DNA of 64,000 nt from Paratinospora sagittata (GCA_035771175.1 CM069593.1:45665054-45729053); one strand, 5' to 3'. Positions 1 through 13,105 are shown, numbered from the stretch's first letter. A program made the numbers and translations. The notes: generated by a model from the letters alone, not told the origin.

Positions 1-946
1 TCTTGTATATTTTCTGCTATCTTCAACATCATTCTAAAATTCTCCTTGCCCTTTCTATGAGTTTCAACGTGCGCCAATATGTTCCTATCCAATGGTTTGC
101 TTATAAGTATTCTTTCACGTGTTCAAAATTCAAATGTTTTTTCCACTTTCCCTTATAAATTTCCTGAAGGAGCTTTTCCTATGTACCCATAAACATGGAA
201 TGAAAGTTTGACATAATTTTATCAATTTTCATTGAATTTTATTGCTTTTTCAATCGTTGAATTGCAAATTAGATGTAATCGAATTATTACAAAAAATTTA
301 TTGAAGTTAGGCAAAATATCACACTAATTTGTAAAACTCAAAAAATCTTTTAATATTTTAGTATTTTTATTTTTCAAACACAAAGTGAAAATAAATAAAT
401 GAATGCCAACTTTAACTTTCGCTAGAAGGTATTCTTAAAGAACAAAAGTACATGTGATTTAAGCATAAAAGTCATAAAATAGCTTGTTATTCATGTAATA
501 TGTGAGATCTTACTTTAAATTATTATATTCTATTATTTAATGAGTTATAAGTATGTAATTATGTTTGTTTTAGCACATCTAAAAGAATCGTTGATCTTTA
601 AAAAGTTTAAATAGAATTTTTTATACTTTTGTATAGTGTAGTCATGGCGAGCTCAATTGTGCACATCAAGCCTGTCTTGAGGCGGGTCGCACATATTGCG
701 GCTCAATATTTGACAGGCGAGGTGCACCAACTCAGGCGCGTGCCTCATTTTCCTACTCCCCTTTTTATACCAAAGAACTTTCTAATCATTAAATAAATAA
801 ATATACTTCTTTCTCTTTTCTTTGAATAAATACACATAACACGCAATATAAAACAAAAAATATTAAAGGAAACTCATGTTACATTTTTATAACAACAGGA
901 AGTTGTTATAAAGGGATCATAGTTGCTATTTGCTCTTCTTTACTTT

Positions 947-978
<32 letters not shown>

Positions 979-1189
979 TTCAATTTTAAATATCAAAAGA
1001 AATAAACATAATATTAATACCATCTCTGAAATAGAAACATTACTGCTATTATGAACATTATAATGTATGTTAAGAAAAACTAAAAACTTTTGTTGATTTT
1101 CATCTTTTTAAAATTCCGTTGCTAAAAATGGGGTATTACTATTAATTAATGTATTATAAGTTTTTTATGAGTTTTTTGCCTTGCTTTTC
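1..1189. other. AT-rich intergenic sequence with no gene seen
   Basis: I see no coding region here. The stretch is strongly AT-rich. A (TA)n run lies at about 949-966. A GC-richer patch at about 640-750 is full of AGGCG and GCCTC words and resembles a similar patch at about 7255-7345, so it is probably a dispersed repeat fragment of unknown class. Confidence 0.5.
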
Positions 1190-2785
1190 GTTTTTTTTTT
1201 GAGAGGAAACAAGTATAATTGTAAAATATAAAATATTACACCTAATCGTGAGCACAAGCAGTACTCACTGATAATGTTCTAAACACTAGTTAAAACATAT
1301 AAGATCTCCAATTCCTATACCAAGCATTGACTGAAAGCCCCCCGCAAGACTCAATGAGGCAACCCAATATGCTGCCAACAACACAATGTCCTCTTGCAAG
1401 CTCGAAACATCCCTTCCCATGTTTTGAAACACCTTCCTATTTCTATCCATCCAAATACCCCACAATGTAGCCAACGATAAAACCCGACCAATCTCCAAAG
1501 TGCTCCTAGAAAGAGAGGTGATATTTGCTAAAGAGATACAATCCACACAAGAGGTAGGTTTGAAAAACAAACCTGTGCATATACCCTCCCACCTTTCCCA
1601 TAACCCCCTAACCAAATCACAATGGACAAACAAGTGCTTCGCGAATTCAGCTTGGAGTTGACAGAATGGGCAACAATGTGGAGATAAACATTTGTTAGGA
1701 AACCTTTTTTGCAACATATCACTTGTGTTCAACTTTCAAGTTTCAATTCAACGTAGTCCACCCAAAAAATATAACATTAGAAGGAACTTGAGCATCCCAC
1801 AAATAAGAAACAAAAGGAGCGGCAATGGAAAGTGGGTTATCAACGAGAAAGTCAAGGAAAGGTTTACATGAAAAACTACTGAAACAAAGCAAAGACCAAC
1901 TAGAACCATCGTTTTCCGAGGACAAACAAATACTTAATAATGAGGGAAAAAAGATCAACAAGTTGGCTAACTGTCCTCGAGGGAATGGAGCGAGGGAAGT
2001 GAAGATTCTAATAGGTTTCAGGAGATGAGGTTTCGAGAGAAGCATTTGTTTAACAAAGGAAGCGAAGGGTTGATGATGCAAATAAGATTGCCGGTATAAT
2101 CGAGGGGAAATAGTTAGCCAAAGTGAAGTCTCCACACCACTTATCTCCCCAGAAGCGAAAGAGTAAGCCATTACCGATTCTAGTTGAGAGATGAGGGCGA
2201 AAAAAAGAAATTATAGAATAGATAAATTACCAAGGGCTCCTATAGGTTGTGGAAGATGAGGTATTAATATCCAACACGAGCTCGACTTTCCATGAATACT
2301 AAACCTTGCACATAACAAGGATTTGTCTTGAGAAAGAAGTCATAGCCACTTAGAAGCAAGAGCTATATTCCTTTTTGCTAAATTACCAATCTCCAAACCT
2401 CCTTTGCACACTGGAAGCTGCACCATTGTGCAATTTACCAAGTGGCAATTACCCTCTTTGTCCACTCCTTTCCATAAAAAGGAGCGCATCCTCTTTTCTA
2501 TCCCCCTAGCTGCTCCAACCGGTATCTTAAATAACGAAAAAAAGTAGGTAGGAAGTGCCGAAAGAACTAATCTAATTAAAGCAAGCCTTCCTCCTTTTGA
2601 CTAAAAGTACCGCTTCCATCCCTCTAATTTCTTCGACACCTTGACCAATGCGGGGTCCCAAAAACTAAAAGAAATAGGATTACCACCCAGAGTGAGACCG
2701 AGGTAATAGAGCGGCCAAGTTCCAATTGGGCACCCAATCTTATCACCCAAAGAAACAAGGGTTCCATTGTTGTTGCTTACTTTAT
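1190..2785 (-). mobile_element. LINE relic 1, 3' part (RT C-terminal region and zinc-binding RT-associated domain)
   Basis: Read on the minus strand, this encodes the end of a plant L1-type LINE polyprotein. The RT thumb-like segment is at about 2770-2200 (it includes 'YLGLTLGGNP' and 'SKGGRLALIR'). The zf-RVT region, with Cys/His spacing around 'CPFCQLQAEFAKHLFVHC', is at about 1730-1550, followed by a 'LWGIWMDRNRKVF' segment. The frame is broken several times. A run of ten T at about 1191-1200 on the plus strand probably marks the poly(A) tail. The RT sequence just upstream continues at 6856-7265, so both parts come from one LINE interrupted by a later insertion. Confidence 0.85.
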
Positions 2786-3151
2786 GTGCACACTTTTAAG
2801 TGAAGACAAGAATGCACTCTTTGAATTTTAAACCAATGAAATGCAACATGAATATACCCTAGACATAAAATAGATGATGCAACAAATTATAAGTGTAAAC
2901 TAGGGCAAATGATGTAGTAAATACAACATGTAATAAACTTAGGGGAGTCCCAAGGTCAAACCATAAGGATTGGGATTGGGTCCTAAAATTAAGGTTTGCT
3001 ACAAGTAATAAAATGGAAAATAAGAAAAAGATGAAATGATCGTAAAATGTGAAGACTTTGTAAATGATAATGTAAAGAACAATAATAAAATGGAAGTTAG
3101 GGTATTAGAGTAGGCCCAATCCTTCTCTCTTAGTCCTTCTTGAGTAAAAAT

Positions 3152-3167
3152 AATTAGGGGTGGAAAT
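3152..3167 (+). repeat. Target-site duplication of LINE relic 2, left copy
   Basis: The 16 bp aattaggggtggaaat matches the right copy at 5468-5483 with one difference. It defines the insertion limits of the nested LINE. Confidence 0.8.
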
Positions 3168-5467
3168 TTTTGAGCGAAAATAAGAACTGAAATTTATTAG
3201 AATGATTAAAACTGTACAAGGCTCATGTGGCACCAGAAGTGCAACCACAAGGAACTAGACCAAACATACAAAAAACCAAAATCATAGATGAGACCCAAAA
3301 CAACTAACTCATCCCTATACCTGGTGCAAGCACCTAGCCCAATCTAAAACCCAATCAGAGATAGTAAGGCCTGGAACCACCAACGCCGCATGAACCCAAG
3401 AGCTAGCTCCAAATTTAATGTCATCCCATAGTCTTTCCTTCTCCTTAGATCTATCATTAAAATCTCTATTGTTTCGTTCCAGTCAAAGGTGGCACAAGGT
3501 GGCGAAAGAGGCAATAAGAGCTACATCCTTACCAACTGGAGATGATAGAGATATGGGAGAGAGTCATGTTGTCCTCTAGACAATTGGGGGAATAAAATTT
3601 CCCACCTAAAAGTTAACCCATCTATCCCAAATCCAACGCGCATAAGTGCAATTCAAGAAGATATGATCCAGAGACTCTCCATCCTGGTAGCAAAAGAAAG
3701 AGCGCTGGGGGGACAAACATGTGGTAGCTAGTCTTCTCTGAAGCATATCCATAGTGTTAATTCTCCTATGTGCTAGCAGCCAGCTAAACACTTTAACTTT
3801 AGATGATATTTGTGATTACCATATAAATGCCGATAGTGGGAATTGGGAGTGGGAATTTAGGGAATCTAAAGATTCGAGGAATGACTTGCAAGAAAAGGCT
3901 CCATTTGGCTCTAGAGTCCATAGGAAATTATTTGGGACATCTACCAACCTAACATGATCAGGTCTACTAATAAGGTTAATGATTTTTGCCTGTTCCCTAG
4001 AAGCTTAGAATGGGTTGGTTAGGTGATAAGAAAGAAGAAATGGTTTGGTTATGAAGAGTGGATAATCTGTAAAGGCTTGGGAACGCTTTTGCCAATGAAC
4101 TATCTCCCAACCAATTGTCCTCCCAAAAGCGAAAAGTCTCCCTGTTGCCAACTTTGGGACGAACATGTTGCAACAGTACTGGTGCGAGAGAAGCGATGAA
4201 TTTCTAGGGACCTCTGAATGTTATTTTCTTTGGCCTTCTCACACCGATCCCTGACTCAAAAAAAGAAACTCTACCATATCTACTACTGATATCTTGCACC
4301 CAAAGCGAGTCTTGCTCCCTCAAAAGTCGCCAAAGCCATTTGTTGCACAAAAGCAATGTTCCTCTTCACTGTATTGCCAATGCCAAGCCCACCTTCCTCC
4401 ACTGGTCTCTGCACAGTCTCCCACTTGACCAAACATCTCAAATCTTTTACCCCCCCCCCCCCCCCCCTCCGAAAGAAATTTTTAATCTTCTTCTCGATGG
4501 ACTTTGCCACTTCACATGGAATCTTGATCATGGATAGGAAGTATGATGGAATAGCTAGAAGGAATGATCTTATCAGGGCCAACCTCCCCCCTTTAGATAA
4601 GAAAACATGTTTCCACCCATCCAACCTTTTTGATATGGTTGATACCACTGGATCCCAAAACTCTCTAGACTTTGGATTCCCTCCCAATGGAAGGCCCAAA
4701 TATTTAGAATCACCTCAAGAGCCATATTTACCCCAGCCATTTGGCATTTAGGCATGTTCACCCTCAACCCAGAAAACTCATAGAAGCACTGTAAAAGTTG
4801 TAGAACACTGAGCACGTTGTCTTCTTCACCATGAAACAGGAATAAAGTATCATCTGCAAATTGCAAATGAGATATGTTCACCCTATCTCTTCCAATTTGG
4901 AAACCTTTCACCACCTCCAAGTGCCTTGCCCTGGATAACATTCTTCTCAACCCATCTGCTACCAATGTAAACAAAAATGGAGAAAGTGGATCCCTTGTTG
5001 TAGGCCCCTACCCACTGCGAACTTACCCCTTGGTCTCCCGTTGATCATTGCAAAGTATGTTACATAGCTTACACAACCCAACATCCATTTGATCCACTTA
5101 TCACCGAAACCTTTCCTCTGCATCACATGCACAAGAAATCCCCACTCTACCGTGTCATAGGCTTTGGCAAAATCAACTTTAAACACAACCCCAGCTACAC
5201 CTCGGACCCTATAGTTTTCCACCGCCTCATTAGCCACAAGCATTGCATCAAGAATATGTCTGCCCTCAATAAATGTTGATTGAGTATCTTCCACCGTCTT
5301 ATGTAACACTATCTTGAGCCTCAAAGACAGGGCTTTGGCGATGATCTTGTATAAATTGGTGACAAGACTAATATGGGCCTAAAGTCTTTCAAACAACGGG
5401 AATCACACTTCTTTGGAATTGGCATATATATGTTTCATTCATCTGGTTATTGATTACACCATTTTGG
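3168..5467 (-). mobile_element. LINE relic 2, 5'-truncated, with reverse transcriptase and zf-RVT
   Basis: Minus-strand L1-type LINE fragment. Reading 5' to 3' it holds an RT segment with 'FKVDFAKAYDTVEW' (5324-4959), the catalytic box 'HLQFADDTLFLF' (about 4870-4835), the thumb region with 'MGLPLGGNPKSREFWDP' (4699-4283), the zf-RVT segment (about 3791-3606), and a C-terminal 'WLERNNRDF'-like stretch near 3480-3330. Several frameshifts separate these parts. The element is flanked by near-identical 16 bp repeats at 3152-3167 and 5468-5483, a typical LINE target-site duplication. The 5' end is truncated inside the RT. Confidence 0.88.
4450..4467 (+). repeat. Homopolymer C18 inside LINE relic 2
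   Basis: Eighteen consecutive C. In the minus-strand LINE frame this reads as a run of glycines, which is not expected in the RT thumb. It is probably a mutational expansion or an assembly-sensitive tract. Confidence 0.8.
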
Positions 5468-5483
5468 AATTAGGGGTAGAAAT
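5468..5483 (+). repeat. Target-site duplication of LINE relic 2, right copy
   Basis: The 16 bp aattaggggtagaaat pairs with the copy at 3152-3167 (15 of 16 identical). Confidence 0.8.
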
Positions 5484-6855
5484 AACTAAAGTGTTTTTCC
5501 ACCCACAAAGATAAATCTTTTAAGCCCAAATATATTAAAAAGTAGTGTTCTCCTACAAGAGGTATTTATTATGAAAATGCAAAATAGAACTAGTGTTCTA
5601 ATGTGTGTGAAAGCAAAATGTGAATTCTAAGCATGTGAAATACATGATATGATACATCAAAGAAAACTACAAAAAGTCACACTACAAAATGAAAATAAAA
5701 TACCTCAATCTTTCATTAGATTTTGCAAAACCAACTATACAAAATACATGATATATTGTATGAAGCTTAATACAATATCAAAAGAAAGCATGAGAGAACA
5801 CATATGTCAAATAAATCCAATTATAAATGTTACTCAAGAATTTCCAAGAAAAGAGCAGAGAGGGCTTCTCCTTAGCCCTAACAAAAGACTTGGCCTTCCA
5901 TGGATTGGAAGGCCATAAAAGAAGTGAAAAATGAAAATAGGAGAAGTAGTGAAAGTTCCTAAGTGATCAAAGGAGAAAATGAAATAAAAAGACACCTCTC
6001 AAGTGTGGATTTGATGGGTTTAAATAGATGATCAAGGGATAGGATGAACCAATGGGAGATGGTCTAAGGGTGATGTGGATGAATGGTTCAAATAGCTCAT
6101 GCTCTCCTTACCCTTCTTGTATAAGATGGTAGAAAATTCAAATTAAGGGTGAATGGGTGATAAATAGCTATGTATAGAAGGAGCATGAGGAAGGGTGGCC
6201 AATGTGAATGAAGGAGAATATTATGTGTAAGAGAAACTTTCCTTAAAGATGATAATGAGTGAAAAGAGAAATAAGAGGGGTTAGGACTAAGCTAAAAAGG
6301 AAAATGAAGCATGTGAGATTCTTGGGAAGACTACTTGACAAGTCACTATGAACCTTGGTTGTCTCTTAAACTTAAACTCATCCCTTGGATTATTCTCGGG
6401 ATCCGCTACAAGATGATGGTGTCTCCATGCGTGCCATGTGTCCTTAACTTGGGGTTCCTCCAACTTCTATGGTAAACGTAGATGCTCCTCGGGATTCACA
6501 AAATTTTCACTCAAATGATGAATGAATGGGATGATGCCGTGTGTCATGAAATCAAGTAGGGTGATGATTTCTCAAAATTGATGATCTCGAGGCTTCTAAG
6601 CTCACATGCTTCAATATGATCAACTTCTCATTACATCTACTTTTCCTACAATTAGCACAAATATCGTGTAATGAAAAATAAAACTATAATGAACTTGTAT
6701 TATGCATGTGATTTGAAAATTAATATATTTGCTTCGTTGAAAATTTATAAATTTATGTAATGAAGAAGTCAAACATATTTTATGATTAATTATTGAATCA
6801 TGAGCCTTAAAATATGATAATGCTATGTTATAAGATAATAATTTAATGTCAAAAT

Positions 6856-7265
6856 AAACATTATCAATTGTCAACTTTAACACCTGCCACTTGACTTTTA
6901 GCCATATTAACCTTCTGGCCCAACATGTCACAAAAACACTGTAGGATATGAATGGATGTTAGACCACTCTCTTTAGTCCCATGCAAAAGTAATAGCGTGT
7001 TATCAATATACTTGAGGTGAGAAATGACGACATTATCCTTGCCAACTTGAAAACCCCTTACCTGGGCACATTCACAACCCCTACTCAGCACTAATACCAA
7101 CGAAGTGAACAAAAATGGGAAAAGAGGATCCCCTTGTCTCAAGCCTCTCTTCCTCGAAAATTTACCACGAGGCCTACCATTCACCATAATTGAATAAGAG
7201 ATCGACCTCAATCATCCATTAATCCACATTCTCCATCTGTTGCCCATTCCTTTCATTCGCCTCAC
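6856..7265 (-). mobile_element. LINE relic 1, RT fragment upstream of the insertion
   Basis: Minus-strand RT fragment with 'MVNGRPRGKF', 'GLRQGDPLFPFLF' and, at the place of the catalytic FADD box, 'KYIDNTLLLL'. The second catalytic Asp is Asn, so the enzyme is dead. The protein text runs on in register into 2785-1286 after the inserted DNA is skipped, which identifies the two pieces as one copy. Confidence 0.85.
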
Positions 7266-8735
7266 TTTACTTAGGCGTGCCTCTTGCCTTGTGCTTTAGG
7301 TGTTAGGGCACTTGATTGCCTTAAGTGTGCCTTGCACCTTTATCTACCTTGCTTCTGTATAATGTCGAATTTTACTGAAGTTCTTCATGTCAAATTAGAC
7401 TTCCCCGAATTAATTCTAAATTTTAAAGGATTGAAGGTTGGGGCAAATTCAAATTCCATTACTTTTCATAAATAATATCAATATACATTCCATACTTCCA
7501 TGTTTTCTTTTTTCTTGATTCATGCCCCCATTTGTGTTGGTACGTCATGCTTGTGATGCTCATTTTATTAATGTGTTACGGAAATTACAATGTATGTGTT
7601 TATATATGTACAAGAGCTTATCTAGTGTAGCTCGTTTAATGTATTGCTGGACTGATTTGTCATAGGATAAAACTTTTCTCTTTAGTGTGATAAGTAGCAT
7701 TATTCACACATGATTTTCTCTTCTCAATACTCTTTTTGATTTCATATTTTCACCAATTTTGCTATCGTACAATGTGTTGCGTGACCCTAATGGACAATAT
7801 ATATAATCAATGATATAGCACGAATGTGGGTGTAACACTAGGTTCCTAATGCCAATTTACCATTTTGAAACATATCAATCATTGTCTTTGACATTAGGAC
7901 CTTATGTCAATTGATTGTGGCCAAGTTTGGACAAAGAGGGTGTGCGCAAGGATCGAGCAATCTCTCTCTCAACAATGTCCAGAGAATTTGTTTTTTCTTC
8001 CTTTTATGCTACAGCCTACAGTTTACTCCTTTAGTCTTGACCTTTTTGATGTTTAGACGCTTTGATTTAGGTTTGAAGTTGAAATTCTTAAAATTTTACA
8101 GCCAATTTTTTAATGAATTCTAGAGTTCAAGAGTTAGTCATACTCGTGAGTCATGGTACGCAAGGAATTACTGAGGCTTTTTGTTGACATTTCAACAAGT
8201 TTTTTATATATCACTTTTTGGAATTAATTCAACATTTATCAAATTTTAAGATTTTTCTATTGCACTTAGTTTGTTACTTGTCCAATCAAAATTTGTCTAA
8301 AATTCAGAAAATTTTGTCAACTGTTCATACTGCCCGGTTATACTGGAAAAAATGTTGAGTTTTGATCGAGACTCTCCTAGTGAAAAGATGCTCACCTATT
8401 CACTTGTACTTCATCCACAACATGAAAACTTAAGAAAGCTCTCATAGGTTATTCCCTTTAAAGCTTGTAAGTTGTAATGTAAGGGGTAAAGCACCTCCTC
8501 AATTACTTTGTGATGACTGATAGGGGATATCCTTGCATATTGTAGTTTTGTCCTGATGGTATTTTATCCTCATTTCTGAAAACTGAGATTCTCTGCATAC
8601 AAAGAAGTCAAGTGTCGTGAAGTTTCTTTAGGAATTAGACTTGGAATTGCTCTAACATTAGTTTAGATGGTCGTTAAATCTTGAATACTAGTGGTTTCTG
8701 TTATTCATTCTAGAGAGTTGTTTGATTTGAATCAG
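7266..8735. other. Spacer upstream of the PGAP3-like gene
   Basis: No coding region was recognised. The left end (about 7255-7345) carries a GCCT/AGGC-rich repeat patch similar to 640-750. The rest is ordinary AT-rich sequence that must hold the promoter and 5' UTR of the following gene. I could not assign a TATA box with confidence. Confidence 0.5.
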
Positions 8736-11700
8736 ATGGTAGATTGTCATTGGATAGCCTTTTTTGTCACTCTCTTGTGTCTTGTTCGGGTTCTTGATGC
8801 CAGCATTGGTGACTCTGATCCACTCTACAGGTTAGTTTTCTATCCATTTCTGTTGTCTTTCTTGAAGATTTGTTTTTGTTACAGTACAGCTTGTTAGACT
8901 TCATCATATTTAATTTTAATTTTTCTAGTGATTGTGTTTTATGTCTTTATGAGGCTTCATGTCATGTGGTGCTTTTGTTCTATGGATTAGGAAACTAGTT
9001 TAGAGTATGTGTGCGAGAGATTAGATCAATCCAATGCAATTGGGCATGGGTGAGATTAGATCAAGTTTGTTGGGGTTTTGAGCTTGCAACTCGTTAAATT
9101 TTTTGGGCCATCAGGCGTGCTATGAGGAGGCCCCCTCTACCCACTTGGGGTGACCTTTGAGCTCACCAAAATTAGTTAATTGATTCCTTCTATATTGTAA
9201 ATTATCCATCACTCATATTCTATTCCACTAAACCAATGTGATATAAAATTATGAATCGGAAGAGAGAAGAAGCTACATGTTTTAGGGGATTTTAGTTGCA
9301 TGTGGATCTTTTGGAGAGGGAGAATGAGTGAAGGGGTTTATAAAATAGAAGGGGGAGTTGTTTTCTTTACTGTAAGGGGAGCCCAAAGACCACTTCAATT
9401 GGCTCGAGTAGGTCATTCAGTTGGCTACCCAAAAATGCTAAAAACACCATCGGTCCTATCAGGTCTTTGATTGCTAGGACAGCCAGACTCAAGATTATTC
9501 ATCATTGTGAAATGCTAAAGATTTTTAAATTATGTTGAATCCTCTACTGCCTGCTACTCTCTGCTAGATAGTAGATAATTGGCCAGGTGATTTAAGGTGA
9601 AATGTCTAAGTGATGCCCTAGTTGATTCCTTTATGACACTAATTTACTTTATTGGGTTTACCTGTGTCAGGAAAACCTGAACATGCATCTCAGTGCACAA
9701 CGCATTTTCATACTGTTGGACACATTAATCTAGTCAAACATGAGAAACCTATGTTAAGTGTGTCTGTATCTCTTGCAAACACTCAATATAAAATATTCTT
9801 AAACTGGAAGCTTCTGTTATTTAAATTTGGTTTGATTGTTGTTTAAGAAATTTTTTGAGTCTCTTTTATTTCTCTTTCTAGGAGCAAAAAACTCGCAGCT
9901 TCTCTGTAGTGACTCAGAAAAATGCACAAAGATAAGAATGCTAGTCTTCTTTTTCTTAGCTTAGAATCTGTTGTCAATGGGTTGATTTTATTTTGTTTAT
10001 TCCCTCTTCCTACTTACAAATATATGATTGTGAAGTAATATCTTTTTTATGTCATACTCTTTAATCTTTATAGTACACAAATTTGATGGACAGTTGTCCC
10101 TTAGTTCAATATAATCAGAAGTTATGCTTTTCTATATTATTTTCTTGTTCAGATAGTTGTTTCATCTCCAATTCTTCTTGGGTTTGTTGATTTGGTTTGA
10201 TGAGATTTTCATCATTGGGATGCAGGGCTTGCTTAGAGCAGTGCAAGAAGACTGGGTGTGTTGGGGACAAATGTTTTCAGCACTGTCAGTTTTCATCTGA
10301 TGGTGTATCTGCAAATGGTCCATGGTACTTGCAAGAGCCACTATACCTGCGCTGGAAGCAGTGGGATTGTCAGAATGACTGTCAGTACCACTGCATGATG
10401 GAAAGAGAGAGAGAAAGGGAAATCCTTGGGAAGGCACCTGTGAAGTACCATGGGAAATGGCCCTTCATGCGTGTTTTTGGAATTCAGGTTTATAATCTTA
10501 CACGTTGTTCAATTCTTTCTACTTGTTTATTTGGTTTCTTTGTGTTGCTCTAGTGATCCACCAGAAAGAAGACTAATAGTAAAAGTTACTGCTGCTTCAG
10601 GAACCTGTTTCGGTGGCACTGTCTGCATTCAACCTTGCTATGCAATTCCATGGTTGGCTGTCCTTCTTCATTCTTCTGTACTACAAATTGCCTCTTGGGC
10701 CTCAAACTAGGAAGCCATACTATGAGTATACTGGCTTGTGGCACATATATGGGCTGTTGGCAATGAATTCCTGGTTCTGGAGTGCTCTTTTTCACAGTCG
10801 GTAAGATTCTCATTCTACCTAAATAATATTGTAAGTTAAGTGTGTGGTGGCAGGAGTGTTGGTTCATCTATCTGTGTAACAAATCAGCTAGCTTAATGAT
10901 TAAAGTTTGATGGCATTGTATATGTACAACAAAGCTTATGATAATAGCCTAGCCGCAATCTGTTGATTGTGTATAATTTTTCTCTCAATAGAAGCTTGGG
11001 GGGGGGGGGATTTTTTTATCTCTTAGCAGAAGGGGATTTACTGAATCATTTTGCAGAGATGTGTCTGATTTTTTTTATTTTCTTTTGCAGGGACGTGGAT
11101 TTCACAGAGAAGTTGGACTATTCCTCTGCCGTTGCACTGCTTGGTTATACCCTCATTTTGGCAATATTGCGAACCTTTAATGTGAGAGACGAAGCTGCAA
11201 GGGTCATGGTTGCTGCTCCGCTAATTGCCTTTGTCACTACTCATATACTATATCTCAACTTCTACAAACTTGATTACGGTATTACTTAATCACTTCTTTT
11301 TTACTATTTCCAATATGTAATTTGGTGATACTAAAGATCTACCCAATGACTTCCAAGTAGATTACTGGTTGTTTTTTGAAATAAGGCAGTGCTATATTAT
11401 GACTATGTCCATTCATATGATGGCTTCTCTCTGGCTTAGTCTCTCACCTTCTTACAAATTTGGGCAGGCTTGAACATGAAGGTCTGTGTTGGTATGGGCA
11501 TAATTCAGCTTTTACTCTGGGCTGTGTGGGCGGGTATTACTCACCATCCTTCACGATGGAAGTTGTGGGTGGTGGTCATCAGTGGTGGTCTTGCATTGCT
11601 CTTGGAAATCTACGATTTTCCACCGTACAAAGGATATGTTGATGCTCATGCGCTCTGGCATGCCACCACAATCCCTCTCACATATCTCTGGTGGAGCTTC

Positions 11701-11754
11701 ATCAAGGATGATGCCGAGTTCAGGACTTTGAATCTTGTGAAGAAAGTGAAGTGA
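8736..11754 (+). CDS. PER1/PGAP3-like GPI-anchor lipid remodelling protein (5 exons, 343 aa)
   Basis: Exons read as 8736-8830, 10226-10487, 10601-10800, 11091-11278 and 11468-11754, all with GT/AG borders and matching phases. I chose ATG 8736 because it directly begins a hydrophobic signal-like segment (about residues 5-22); the upstream in-frame codons lack ATG. The product has a Cys-rich luminal stretch (C-K-K-T-G-C, C-FQHC, about residues 34-48) and then about seven membrane segments. It carries the CREST-superfamily features FHSRD (about 183-187) and HALWH (about 309-313), whose Ser, Asp and His residues are thought to form the metal-dependent lipase site. In yeast and mammals this family removes or remodels an acyl chain of GPI anchors in the ER or Golgi; the role here is inferred from family. 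Length fits the family and no break was seen. Confidence 0.95.
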
Positions 11755-12755
11755 GAGTGCTACTGACTTATAATACTTTTGCACGGAGCGACACATAGAT
11801 TGTATCATGTTTTGTAGTGGGCAATATCTGCCTGATTGGGACTTGATTTCCGCCCCCTTTTTTTCCTCTCATGCAAATGTTCTATGGCATTTGCTTGTTG
11901 ATGGTTCTTTCCAGAGTTGTCATTTTAGGGCGTTGAAATGTTGGATTACTGGGGATTGTTGAGTTACTGTAAAACACACTAGTTAATTGAACTGTAGGAG
12001 AAGGAATTCTTATGAAGTCATTCAGAGTTGTTCTCTTTCACTCTTTTGAGCAATCGGGTTATTTCATGATTTTCTGATTGTTCTTTTCATGGAAAGCTGT
12101 ATAAATCTGTATTTCTAATTGTACGAACCCTTTTTTTTGTTTATTGTCTCTCATAATCTATGGACTGCATTACTGTTCACTCAAAGCCGGAATTATTTGG
12201 GCTTGGTTTGGGGCCGCTTTGTCTGTAGAAAGCATAACTAAACTAGGTTGCAAATTTCAATTCAAAATCCTTTTATTTCTTTATGATTAATCCAATTACA
12301 AAATTAAATAAAACAGCGGCCAAATGAACCTCACTAATACGTTATTATCACCTCCCTTAATTAAAAAGATTTATTTTTTAAATTACTTTCATGTCAAATG
12401 ACCAAAATTACCTCACTTGGAAGCTTTTTACCATTTCACTTCCAAATCCTTTAAACATACTCGGTCATTTTCTTCGTCTTCTCAGGCGGAATCTTCTTTT
12501 CTTTTTCCTTGATCTCTCACTCATGTTCTCCCTTATAAGTAGTATTTTAAAGCTTCAAGATTAATATTTCAAATGTTTAGATTATTTTATAACAAATTTA
12601 AAGTGTTTTTGGTTTGTTTTGGATGGTTAGGGCATTTAAAAACTAAAGAGTTTTAACACATTTTAAAAGTATTATGACACTAGAATCAAGTATAGGTGAC
12701 GAAGTACATTAATGAGAGATAATTTTTTGGGTCATTAGAATACTACATTGCTATT
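11755..12755. other. 3' UTR and spacer after the PGAP3-like gene
   Basis: The first 350 or so bases are T-rich and probably 3' UTR. The remainder is AT-rich spacer with no gene or clear repeat recognised. Confidence 0.5.
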
Positions 12756-13105
12756 TAAAAAAAAAAAAAATTGTACTCTGGTTCGGCTACACAAGGCCAA
12801 ACCCTATTTCATAAGGTTTGGGCGTTTTTGGCCGAACCTTCTATTTTTTTTCATTTTTTTTTGGGTTTTCAACCCTCCAACATGTGTTTTTATGTATTTT
12901 TAGATATTTTTGACTTGTTTAGTCACAGTCGGACGTAAATTGGGTAGTGAGTATCGTTTTCCACCTGTATTTCACGTGAATTGGGTGGTAAAAAAAGAGT
13001 GGGGAACAATATCCACTATCTAATTTACGTCCAAATGTGACTAGACAAGGTTCAGCCCTGTGTGGCCAAACCTCACGTAGGGCCGAATCAAAGTGTAATT
13101 TTTCT
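12756..13105. mobile_element. Fold-back MITE-like element with imperfect inverted arms
   Basis: The left arm (about 12768-12810 and 12918-12965) reappears in reverse complement on the right (about 13065-13105 and 12995-13050). Shared words include ggttcggc against gccgaatc, and tagtcacagtcggacgtaaatt against aatttacgtccaaatgtgacta. The centre pairs ccacc with gggtgg around a cacgtg. No ORF. The terminal motif does not let me place it in a superfamily. Confidence 0.7.

Larger units (their letters stand above)
2786..6855. mobile_element. Unclassified insertion (about 1.75 kb without the nested LINE) splitting LINE relic 1
   Basis: The RT reading of LINE relic 1 stops at about 6856 and resumes at about 2785, so everything between them was inserted. 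Without the nested LINE (3168-5467) and one copy of its target duplication, the insert is 2786-3167 joined to 5484-6855. I found no coding domain and no clear terminal repeats. It has long AG-rich tracts and phrases such as 'ccaaggtcaaaccataagg'. Weakly similar sequence flanks both ends (AAAGT..CAA on the minus strand), perhaps a decayed target duplication. The class is unknown; a large non-autonomous DNA or LTR-derived element is possible. Confidence 0.55.

Noticed and set aside
10963..11042. Poly-G run and extra frame in PGAP3-like intron 3 as a coding exon
   Set aside because: The acceptor at 11090 joins exon 3 to exon 4 in perfect phase and family register; the G run is intronic.
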